Positions 1 to 6,800 of a stretch of DNA of 7,525 nt are shown here, one piece after another (within the stretch, counting starts at the first letter, position 1; every line of letters starts with the position of its first letter). The position numbers were made by a program, and so were the translations under genes. Under the pieces are notes generated by a model. The model searched no databases and was not told the origin of the DNA. It was given only the letters and a program-made list of their open reading frames with translations. The stretch comes from Bacteroidota bacterium (GTDB lineage: Bacteria; Bacteroidota; Bacteroidia; NORP154), in NCBI GenBank assembly GCA_002401055.1, contig NVRZ01000146.1, positions 1 through 7,525 on the forward strand, in the 5' to 3' direction.

Positions 1-114
1 GGTAAAATTTAAAAGAAAACAAAGATATATAAACTATGTCTTCAGGAGGTACCTGGTTTTGAATAATGGAAATATTTGTTAATATTGCGTAAGTGTTGCT
101 CTGATATAAAGGCA

Positions 115-122
115 TATTTTTA
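115..122 (+). promoter_or_regulatory. Weak candidate -7 promoter element before the siaB-siaC unit
   Basis: The octamer TATTTTTA matches the Bacteroidota -7 consensus TAnnTTTG except at the final G. A TTG lies upstream at 96-98, but the 16-base gap is shorter than the usual spacing to the -33 element. It would place transcription start about 20 bases before the ATG at 148. A second near match, AATATTTG at 71-78, fails at its first base. The rest of the 147-base leader is AT-rich and shows no gene I can support. This is a guess from position and partial consensus only. Confidence 0.2.
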
Positions 123-147
123 ATCTATTAGGAACAACACGTTAAGA

Positions 148-720
148 ATGAATTCGGGTATGGTTAAAACATTTTGTCAGGATAAGTGGGACGCGATTCA
201 AACTGAGTACCGGGAAGCCGATGACAAGAAAATTATCTTGTCCAATTTTGGCGACCTCTCTGAGGACGGCGTTGACTCAATTCTTATGATGATTGAGAAC
301 AAAATGGAAAGTCATGGCGAGCCTCGAATGTTAATCAAGCGAATATTTACAGTTGTAGTTGAGAGCCTTCAAAACGTCAGAATACATGCATCTCGCACTG
401 ATTCAGCAAAAGATACCAGTTTCATAGTAATTGCTAAGGAAAGTGGTGACTATAAAGTTATGGTTGCCAACTTGGCAGATAATGATATTGTTGAAGGCAT
501 CAAAGCGAAGCTCATTAAGGTCACGGCGTTGAATCAAAAAGCGCTTAAGAAAGTTTATATGAATTCTTTGGCTATGGGAAAACTTTCCGCCAAAGGAGGT
601 GCAGGTCTGGGTATACTGACCATAGCGTTAAAATCAGATAATAATTTGAAGTTTAATTTTGAAAAAATAAATGAAGAGCTTACCTTCTTTAATATGGACA
701 TAAGAGTGAGCGCTAACTAG
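148..720 (+). CDS. siaB: SiaB-type protein kinase (GHKL ATPase fold, DUF6272 family)
   Basis: This 190-residue cytoplasmic protein resembles SiaB, the anti-sigma-factor-like kinase that phosphorylates the small regulator SiaC using ATP. Seen in the sequence: an N-box-like helix with Glu72, Gln75, Asn76 and His80-Ala81 (E-x-x-Q-N-x-x-x-H-A), expected to bind Mg-ATP. A glycine-rich ATP-lid motif follows at residues 149-155 (K-G-G-A-G-L-G). There is no signal peptide and no transmembrane segment, and the length suits a single-domain SiaB protein. Two SiaC-type genes, the expected substrates, follow after a 3-base gap, which strongly supports the call. In Pseudomonas the system also has a PP2C phosphatase (SiaA) and a diguanylate cyclase (SiaD); neither is in this window. 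The ATG at 148 has no clear ribosome-binding site, and the in-frame ATG at 160 is an alternative start. A general anti-sigma kinase with another partner is possible but less likely. Confidence 0.85.
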   Translation: MNSGMVKTFCQDKWDAIQTEYREADDKKIILSNFGDLSEDGVDSILMMIENKMESHGEPRMLIKRIFTVVVESLQNVRIHASRTDSAKDTSFIVIAKESGDYKVMVANLADNDIVEGIKAKLIKVTALNQKALKKVYMNSLAMGKLSAKGGAGLGILTIALKSDNNLKFNFEKINEELTFFNMDIRVSAN

Positions 721-723
721 ATT

Positions 724-1098
724 ATGAGCAAATTTCTACTATTAGAGAGCAAGAACAGCCCAAGGATCTGTTTTGATCCAAATAACAATGATTTTGAAAT
801 ATCTGGAAGGTCATTTCCAGAGAATGCAGAACGATTTTATGAAGGGGCCCTTGATTGGATAAATAACTACACTGCTGAGAGCGATTCAAAAATAGAAGTG
901 AATTTTATGCTTCAGTATGTTAGCAGCTCATCGGTAATATGTGTATTGCAAATATTGAAAGCCTTTGAAGACCTAAAGGGAAGAGGAGGAGATGTTTCTA
1001 TACATTGGAAACATCAATCTGACGATGAAGATATTTTGGCAACTGGTGAAGACCTTGCCAGCTTAACTAACCTCGATTTCGAGTATTCAACATTTTAG
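724..1098 (+). CDS. siaC: SiaC-family regulatory phosphoprotein, Ser68 copy (DUF1987)
   Basis: This 124-residue protein belongs to the SiaC/DUF1987 family, small STAS-like proteins that switch partners according to phosphorylation by SiaB. Family features seen are the G-R-S-F-P-E-N segment at residues 28-34, F-Y at 38-39, W45, the Y-V-S-S-S-S segment at 65-70 and the G-E-D motif at 108-110. In Pseudomonas SiaC the phosphorylated residue is Thr68. This copy has Ser at position 68, inside a run of four serines, so it may be phosphorylated on Ser or less efficiently. Ungapped hand comparison with the next gene gives 46 identical positions over 124 (about 37 percent), so the two are old paralogues rather than a recent duplication. 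The start ATG lies 3 bases after the siaB stop, which suggests one transcript and coupled translation. The protein has no signal peptide or membrane segment. The output partner is unknown. Confidence 0.85.
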   Translation: MSKFLLLESKNSPRICFDPNNNDFEISGRSFPENAERFYEGALDWINNYTAESDSKIEVNFMLQYVSSSSVICVLQILKAFEDLKGRGGDVSIHWKHQSDDEDILATGEDLASLTNLDFEYSTF

Positions 1099-1101
1099 AA
1101 A

Positions 1102-1479
1102 GTGGCAAGTTTTTTTATAGAGGGCACAAAAAATACACCTAAAGTTACCTTCGATACGGTGAAGCATTCACTGAGCTTTTTTGGCAGGTCGATGCCGGAA
1201 AACACTAGAAATTTTTACAATCCGATCCTGAACTGGGTAAAGCAATACAGTCCAGAAGAAGACTCACAAATTGTGGTGGATATCAAATTTACTTACGTCA
1301 ATACTTCATCTATTATTGCGCTCCTTGGTATTCTCAAAGAATTAAAGATTCAGCAAGAGAGAAACTGCACTGTTTCCGTTACATGGCACTACGAAAAAGA
1401 CGATGATGACATGGTGACGATAGGAGAGGATATTGGATCACTCTGCGGACTTGGATTCAAGCTTGAAGAATACGAATAA
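1102..1479 (+). CDS. siaC: SiaC-family regulatory phosphoprotein, Thr68 copy (DUF1987), GTG start
   Basis: This is the second SiaC/DUF1987 protein, 125 residues. It shows the same family marks as its neighbour: G-R-S-M-P-E-N at 28-34, F-Y at 38-39, W45, the Y-V-N-T-S-S segment at 65-70 and G-E-D at 108-110. Thr falls exactly at position 68, matching the residue phosphorylated by SiaB in Pseudomonas SiaC, so this copy looks like the classical substrate. The start must be the GTG at 1102. An in-frame stop (the stop of the previous gene) lies only one codon upstream. From the GTG, the N-terminus aligns without gaps with the preceding paralogue, and the next ATG would remove the conserved G-R-S region. 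The gap to the previous stop is 3 bases, so this is probably the last gene of a three-gene operon. Two hairpins follow its stop. Confidence 0.85.
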   Translation: MASFFIEGTKNTPKVTFDTVKHSLSFFGRSMPENTRNFYNPILNWVKQYSPEEDSQIVVDIKFTYVNTSSIIALLGILKELKIQQERNCTVSVTWHYEKDDDDMVTIGEDIGSLCGLGFKLEEYE

Positions 1480-1502
1480 GGTTCAAAATCCACCAGCTTA
1501 TG

Positions 1503-1518
1503 CGAATAATCGAATAAT
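1503..1518. repeat. Two perfect tandem copies of CGAATAAT
   Basis: The octamer CGAATAAT occurs twice head to tail just after the operon stop codon. The second copy forms the left arm of the adjacent hairpin. The first copy can pair in a competing way: TGCGAAT at 1501-1507 is a perfect inverted match to ATTCGCA at 1530-1536. The two copies therefore offer alternative pairings with the same right arm. Confidence 0.6.
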
Positions 1519-1534
1519 GCTTAGGCATGATTCG
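1511..1534. terminator. First hairpin between convergent genes (candidate bidirectional terminator part)
   Basis: CGAATAATGC at 1511-1520 pairs with GCATGATTCG at 1525-1534. That is ten positions with a single A-G mismatch, closed by the four-base loop TTAG. It lies between the stops of two converging genes (1479 and 1564), where a shared terminator would be expected. No pure T-tract follows directly, because a second hairpin comes next. The structure is clear in the sequence; its role as a terminator is inferred. Confidence 0.5.
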
Positions 1535-1536
1535 CA

Positions 1537-1554
1537 ATCCGATTGCTATCGGAT
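1537..1554. terminator. Second hairpin between convergent genes (candidate terminator)
   Basis: ATCCGAT at 1537-1543 and ATCGGAT at 1548-1554 form a perfect seven-base stem with the loop TGCT. It begins two bases after the first hairpin ends. On the + strand it is followed by a T-rich but broken stretch (about 1557-1580) that runs into the end of the opposing gene. It could stop transcription of the sia unit, of the opposing hydrolase gene, or both. The stem is short and the T-tract imperfect, so intrinsic termination is plausible but not certain. Confidence 0.5.
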
Positions 1555-1563
1555 CGTAAAGTC

Positions 1564-1992
1564 TTATTCTTCAAATACTTCTATCGTAACTTTCTTCTCT
1601 CTTAGCTCAGTAAACTTACCTAAATACCGCGTCGCTTTAATGATGTGATTATCAATAAAGTGATAATTACCGCCCCTGGGCTTTCCTACCATTAAGGAGT
1701 GGAACTTAAATCCGTGTTTGGTGAGCCAATCAAAGGTAACTTGATAATGTTCAGTAGTTCGAGCCGTTAAAAATGTAATAATGTGGCCTTCATCATACCA
1801 TTTGTTAATGGTTCTCAAGGCATCTGGAAAAGGAACACAAGTAAGCATTCGCTCGGGTTCCTCGTTAGGTACGTCTTCAGTAATAGTACCGTCAATATCA
1901 ATGATAAAGTTTTTTATCTCAGATGAAAACGTTGGACTCAAATGCTCACCATCTTCACCAATTGACTCATGTAAATCGTCAGAATCTGTCAT
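1564..1992 (-). CDS. Small HAD-superfamily hydrolase, probable phosphatase
   Basis: This is a 142-residue HAD-superfamily protein with all four catalytic motifs visible. Motif I is D-I-D-G-T with nucleophile Asp32 and acid/base Asp34. Motif II is F-L-T-A-R with Thr76. Motif III is Lys104 in G-K-P-R-G-G. Motif IV is F-I-D-N with Asp114. The short distance between motifs I and II leaves no room for a large cap domain, so this is a capless (C0-type) enzyme likely to accept large substrates or to dephosphorylate a small phosphorylated sugar or nucleotide. Similar short Bacteroidota proteins are sometimes labelled phosphoheptose isomerase; I see no SIS isomerase fold here and would not use that name. 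The first 27 residues are acidic and lie outside the fold. The gene converges on the sia unit and shares the gap hairpins with it. A good -7 promoter match lies upstream, so it is probably transcribed alone. The substrate is unknown. Confidence 0.8.
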   Translation of the reverse strand: MTDSDDLHESIGEDGEHLSPTFSSEIKNFIIDIDGTITEDVPNEEPERMLTCVPFPDALRTINKWYDEGHIITFLTARTTEHYQVTFDWLTKHGFKFHSLMVGKPRGGNYHFIDNHIIKATRYLGKFTELREKKVTIEVFEE

Positions 1993-2025
1993 GATTAAAT
2001 TTTATTATGTTTTATTTGAAGTCGG

Positions 2026-2033
2026 CAAATTTA
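2026..2033 (-). promoter_or_regulatory. Candidate Bacteroidota -7 promoter element for the HAD hydrolase gene
   Basis: Read on the - strand, this is TAAATTTG, an exact match to the Bacteroidota -7 consensus TAnnTTTG. It ends 33 bases before the ATG of the hydrolase, leaving a leader of about 25-30 bases after a start site a few bases downstream. I find no clear TTG at the -33 position, so the call rests on the -7 element and its placement in the AT-rich 125-base gap after the carboxylase gene. Confidence 0.45.
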
Positions 2034-2117
2034 TGCTATCCGTTTCAGCTATTATGTACTACTGAACATTGTTGTTAACAAAATCCAAGGGATCGATGTT
2101 AATATGTGACTCCACTG

Positions 2118-3746
2118 CTAGGTTTGAATTACGCCTACTTTATAGTCTTCCTTTATCGGCGCATGATTTGCCGCTTCAATTCCCATTGAAATAACTTTGC
2201 GCGTATCCAAGGGATTGATGATAGCATCCACCCACAATCGAGAAGCGGCATAGTAAGGTGATGTTTGCTCATCATACCTATCCTTGATAGTTTTAAGCAT
2301 TTTAGCTTCCTTATCTGGCGATATCTTTTTTCCCCGTGATTTAAGTGAGCTCACCTCTATTTGTAACAAGGTTTTTGCTGCTTGCTCCCCTCCCATCACC
2401 GCAATTTGCGCTGTTGGCCATGCAACAATTAGACGAGGGTCATAGGCCTTTCCGCACATAGCGTAGTTACCTGCGCCATAAGAATTCCCTATTATCACCG
2501 TGAATTTGGGCACCACAGAGTTCGACATGGCATTTACCATCTTTGCCCCTGCTTTTATAATACCACCTTGTTCAGCCCTGGAGCCTACCATAAAACCCGT
2601 GACATCCTGTAAATAAACAAGTGGTATTTTCTTTTGATTGCAGTTCATCACAAAACGAGCCACTTTATCCGCAGAATCAGAATATATAACTCCCCCTATT
2701 TGCATCTCGCCTTGCTTTGATTTTACTGTCATGCGCTGATTGGCAACAATTCCAACTGCCCAGCCTTCGATTCGGGCAAGACCACAGAGTATCGACTGAC
2801 CATATTTGGCCTTGTACTCTTCAAATTTAGATTCATCCACCAAGCGAGCGATTATATCACGCATCTGGTATGGCTTAACCCTGCTATCAGGAATAATTCC
2901 CAATATCTCTTTTTCATCCTCCTTCGGCGGCAAACTCTCAGCCCTGTCAAATCCAGCTTCTTCAAAAGATCCGATCTTGTCAAATATATTTCGGATTGAA
3001 TCCAGACAACTCTTATCATCCTCACTTTTATAATCCGTTACCCCGGAAATTTCGCAATGAGTAACTGCTCCACCAAGTGTTTCATTATCTATATCCTCAC
3101 CAATGGCCGCTTTTACCAAATAAGAGCCTGCCAGAAAAATAGAGCCAGTTTTATTAACGATAAGCGCCTCATCAGATAATATAGGCAGATAAGCACCTCC
3201 AGCAACACAGCTTCCCATAATTGCCGAAATCTGAATAATTCCCTGGGCCGACATGATAGAGTTGTTTCTAAATATTCTCCCAAAGTGTTCTTTGTCAGCA
3301 AAAACATCTCCTTGGAGCGGCAAGAAGACGCCTGCACTATCCACCAGGTAAATGATGGGTAGCCTATTCTCCATGGCGATCTCCTGCGCCCGTAAGTTCT
3401 TTTTAGCTGTAATTGGAAACCACGCCCCCGCTTTAACCGTCGAATCATTGGCTACTATCATGCATTGGCGCTTGCTTACATAGCCAATTCCCATTACAAC
3501 TCCGCCTGCAGGACAACCGCCGTATTCTTCGTACATCCCATCACCTACCAAATCTCCGATTTCAAAAAAGCGGCTTCCTTTGTCGGTCAGGTAATCAATG
3601 CGCTCTCGAGCTGTGAGTTTTCCCAAGTCATGCTGCTTGGCTATCTTCTTCTTCCCACCACCTAAATGAATTTCATCCAGCTTCTTGTTCATCTTGGCGA
3701 TGAGCTGCTTCATCGCATCCTCGTTCTTGTTGTGGTTTATGTCCAT
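2118..3746 (-). CDS. Acyl-CoA carboxylase carboxyltransferase (beta) subunit, methylcrotonoyl-CoA carboxylase type
   Basis: This is a full-length 542-residue biotin-dependent carboxyltransferase subunit. It moves the carboxyl group from biotin, carried on a separate alpha subunit, to an acyl-CoA in the cytoplasm. Both crotonase-fold halves are present. The N-terminal half (about 40-300) has the L-T-A-R-E-R-I start at 44-50, Y-L-V-D-S-A-G at 133-139 and the glycine-rich G-S-C-V-A-G-G-A-Y oxyanion region at 178-186. The C-terminal half (about 300-542) has D-V-T-G-F at 381-385 and G-N-S-Y-G-A-G-N-Y-A-M at 420-430. The G-D-V-F-x-D-K-E-H-F-G-R segment and the C-terminal N-A/H-A-P-I ending resemble methylcrotonoyl-CoA carboxylase (leucine breakdown) more than propionyl-CoA carboxylase, but the substrate is inferred. 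The ATG at 3746 is chosen because its N-terminus (M-D-I-N-x-N-K-N-E-D) matches family members. A purine-rich GAAGGA sits only 2 bases upstream, too close for a standard ribosome site. No alpha or biotin-carrier gene is in the window. Confidence 0.93.
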   Translation of the reverse strand: MDINHNKNEDAMKQLIAKMNKKLDEIHLGGGKKKIAKQHDLGKLTARERIDYLTDKGSRFFEIGDLVGDGMYEEYGGCPAGGVVMGIGYVSKRQCMIVANDSTVKAGAWFPITAKKNLRAQEIAMENRLPIIYLVDSAGVFLPLQGDVFADKEHFGRIFRNNSIMSAQGIIQISAIMGSCVAGGAYLPILSDEALIVNKTGSIFLAGSYLVKAAIGEDIDNETLGGAVTHCEISGVTDYKSEDDKSCLDSIRNIFDKIGSFEEAGFDRAESLPPKEDEKEILGIIPDSRVKPYQMRDIIARLVDESKFEEYKAKYGQSILCGLARIEGWAVGIVANQRMTVKSKQGEMQIGGVIYSDSADKVARFVMNCNQKKIPLVYLQDVTGFMVGSRAEQGGIIKAGAKMVNAMSNSVVPKFTVIIGNSYGAGNYAMCGKAYDPRLIVAWPTAQIAVMGGEQAAKTLLQIEVSSLKSRGKKISPDKEAKMLKTIKDRYDEQTSPYYAASRLWVDAIINPLDTRKVISMGIEAANHAPIKEDYKVGVIQT

Positions 3747-3766
3747 AGTCCTTCTTTGCGGGAGGG

Positions 3767-3774
3767 CAAATATA
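3767..3774 (-). promoter_or_regulatory. Candidate Bacteroidota -7 promoter element for the carboxylase gene
   Basis: Read on the - strand, this is TATATTTG, an exact match to TAnnTTTG. It ends 20 bases before the carboxylase ATG, inside the 65-base gap after the T9SS protein gene. Transcription from it would leave a very short leader of roughly 13-15 bases. No clear TTG is seen at the -33 position. If functional, it separates the carboxylase from the large gene upstream, which otherwise could be read through, since I see no convincing hairpin in the gap. Confidence 0.4.
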
Positions 3775-3811
3775 GGAAGAATCTAGAGGGAATTATTGTG
3801 AGGATTATACA

Positions 3812-6800
3812 CTAAAACGAATCTAAATCCACCGGGCGCAAGGAACCAAACCATTTTACCACCTTTTCCCCTATGTCTGGGGCTTTCACATGAATGAGGT
3901 AAACACCGCTAGCAACAGGAACATTCTTGGAGTTTTTCAAATCCCAATCTATTGAAGTAATTTCTTGATCGTCGCGGCGAAACTGTCGTATCAGAGTTCC
4001 ATTTAGGCTATAAATACTGACCGTACATTCAACAGGCAGGTTGATAATCTTTATCCTGTGATCAAGCTGATTTGTCTCATATGTATTAAACCCCAAGTAC
4101 GGATTAGGCACTACATTTATTTCATCAAGAGCATCAATAGCTGCACTATTAATACGAGTCTCTACCGCAAATTCATCAAGGTTAAATCCGTAAAGAGGAT
4201 GATTGTCATTTTGAGGTGAAACCAATGCATTTGCACCCGTTGAATAATTTTGTCGGTAGGGTTTGGAAACCCTCAGACGGATCTTTACATCAGATGGGAT
4301 ATCGCCTGGATGACTGATCTCAAAGCCCTCTTTAAGCATTGGTAATCCTACCCACATTACATCTTTAAAAACACTGTTTTTCCGAGCGTCTGAAGGCGAA
4401 CCACCCAATAGCGACCTAATATATTTGCCTTCATCATAGTTTGGCATGTCTCCATGGCCCTTTTCCACCTTAGTAGTGTCATCCGCATTGTGCCCAATTA
4501 TATAAATGAAATGTTTACCTCCCGCCCAAAAGGGGATACCATCTACACCGGGTTGCCCATTTCCATCATCTATGGCTATTTTGCCGATTCCTGACGTTAG
4601 ATCTGAAGTTGGATTCCAGATCATATCATCACCATTCACGAGCCATGAGTCTTCCCCAAACATTATGTTTAGACGTTCTCCTGTCTCGATATTAATAGCG
4701 TAGCCTGGGAACCAGCCCATACCAGTGTCAAAGCCATCAAAATTGGCAGAACTGCTTCCCTCAGCTACGCTTTTTCCATTTTTATCCACAGACATATGGG
4801 CTCTAAGCCCCAACTTGGCAACATTGCTGCCAATTGGCCTGGTGTATTCTGGGCTCTCTTGCATTTCAAGTACAACGGCCCGTGTCCATTTAGATCTATC
4901 TGTTGTAATGATCAGATCAACACTCGCAAGATCAGATAGTTGAACTCTATTGTTGTTTTTATAGTCAAATGCCGGTCCATTGGTGTCTTTAGAGGCCAGT
5001 CGATAAGGCGCCCATGTTCCACCGATAATATTTTCAAATGATCCATGCTCATCTATGGGAATATTGTCCACAAAATAATCCCGATGCTCAATAGGGTTCA
5101 ACGCCGAACCTGAGCGAATCCAGTTCATTGCATTCGGCACATCGCCATCTGCAACTCCAGTAAGCCATCGTTGATTGGGATCGGAAAACGTCATTGACGA
5201 TTCCAAAAACCCATTGTTCGGATCCGGGTTGGGGCCCCCGGCTAGCACGGCCTTTTGAACGGGACTAGCAAGGTTGAGAGGTACCGCGTAGCCGGGGCCC
5301 GGATCATTTATTTGTTCGATCGTGATCGATATTCCTAAATTGGCAATGATTTCTTCATTTCTATTCCTAGTGGATTTATAGCTTTTGTAAACCGTGTCTG
5401 ATAGATTCGTTGCATCTACCAATACCCACCGGTAGAAAGGATTGATGTATCCACCTGTTGAGCTCGCAGCAATCGTTTCTTCCACATAAATTTTGGTTCC
5501 AGAGCTGTCAAAGCCAAAAACGGTATAAGTACCATCATTGAAATTAGTAGCGTTTACATGGATTTTATCTCCCAACGCGAGTTCACGGCTCAGATCTCTG
5601 TACACCTGAAAGAAGTTATCTCCTGAAAGGTATTCGTGCTGACTTTGAGATAATTCAATATTGATTGTATCTTTAATATCGTAGTAAAACTTAACCTGAT
5701 ATTCGCCGCCCTTTACGCTCAGTGGATCTATAACTTTCACATCTATAGGGCCATTACGCCGCGTGTAGGTTAACTGGTCAACTCTCCAGTTTGCATCAGA
5801 CATGATTGCACTAATTGTAGCTTGTGAAAGTTCCAAAACTTTTCCACCGTTTCCCTGCCCTTCATACCTGATGATCTCAGGACCATCGCCATAAACAGAA
5901 TTAAGAACCGTTCCATAATTTTCTACCTGTGGTTGGTGGGGAATTGCCATTACGGATGATATACTTGCGCCCGATCCATTCTTTCTGCTTGCCAGATATG
6001 GTTTCTTGTTACCATCTTTGGTAGGATTTAATGGATCAGTTGTGCTTACCGTGTACTGGTTGTATGCGTAGGAAAGCGCTATGAAATAATATTTCTTGTG
6101 ATTCACCAATCGTTTGTCCCCATCTGCGAATAAATCTTCAGTTACATAAAAAGTATGTCGAATACCCCTATTGTTTCCATCCACCATTAGTTCTGGCACT
6201 TCCGCCCCAATTGCCTGGTTCAACTCAATATTTACAATCTTGCCAATACTGTCTTTTATGTCAACCTGGGCAACCAACCTTGCTTTTTCAACATCAGATA
6301 TATCTGTTATAGATATATCTGCATTCTTTAATTGAAATATTTGATACCCTTGAAAGCGGTATTCATTGTCAACACCTGGCTCCACAATTAAAGGGTCCAC
6401 CTGATGGTATCCCTCCAAAGCATTGTTAGAAAACTTGGGGTTTGTTAAGTAGATAATCAGGCTTTGATCCATTTCCTGAATTGCCAACGCTGGTGCATCT
6501 GGCCCATCAAGCACCCTGAAACAGTTGTCAAAAAGTGCTTGCGCCTTGTCATCTGCAAGTCGTACCAATTCAACAGACTCAAATGGATTGCTACTATTAG
6601 ATCTTGCCCACACTATACCGACGGTAATATCATTTTGGGCACCTGGTTCAAGCGTGAACGGGCCAGCGGAATGAATAAACCGCCTGTCGCTAGGAACATT
6701 ATTTTCACCTTGCTCCGTCCAGTTACCTGGTTGTGGGTTGCTACCTGTGCCCCACCCGCAAGGATCGGTATCACCAGGAAACATAAAATTGGCTGGAACC

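Noticed and set aside
20..27. TATCTTTG on the - strand, a match to the -7 consensus that would drive a gene to the left
   Set aside because: There is no -33 element at a suitable distance and no visible gene; one octamer match in AT-rich DNA is easily chance.
2..115. Edge frames: a + frame open from base 2 to the stop at 80-82, and a - strand frame starting at 115 and open to the left edge
   Set aside because: Either could be a piece of a neighbouring gene, but both are under 40 codons with no recognisable sequence, so neither is annotated.
1433..1648. Small + strand frame spanning the gap between the second siaC gene and the hydrolase
   Set aside because: It overlaps the ends of two real convergent genes and crosses both hairpins; the composition is not protein-like.
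2075..2102. Inverted repeat TTAACA / TGTTAA after the carboxylase stop
   Set aside because: Only six AT-rich base pairs with a 16-base loop and no T-tract at the right place; too weak for a terminator.
3113..3448. Long alternative frame on the - strand inside the carboxylase gene
   Set aside because: It overlaps a clearly conserved carboxyltransferase in another frame and its translation is rich in Arg, Leu and Trp with no recognisable motif.
5221..5305. GC-rich patch with inverted GATCCGGG and CCCGGATC and two GGGGCCC cores
   Set aside because: It lies within coding sequence for Pro-Gly-Asp-rich loops (D-P-G-P-G and G-G-P-N-P-D-P), which explains the base composition; the arms are 69 bases apart.
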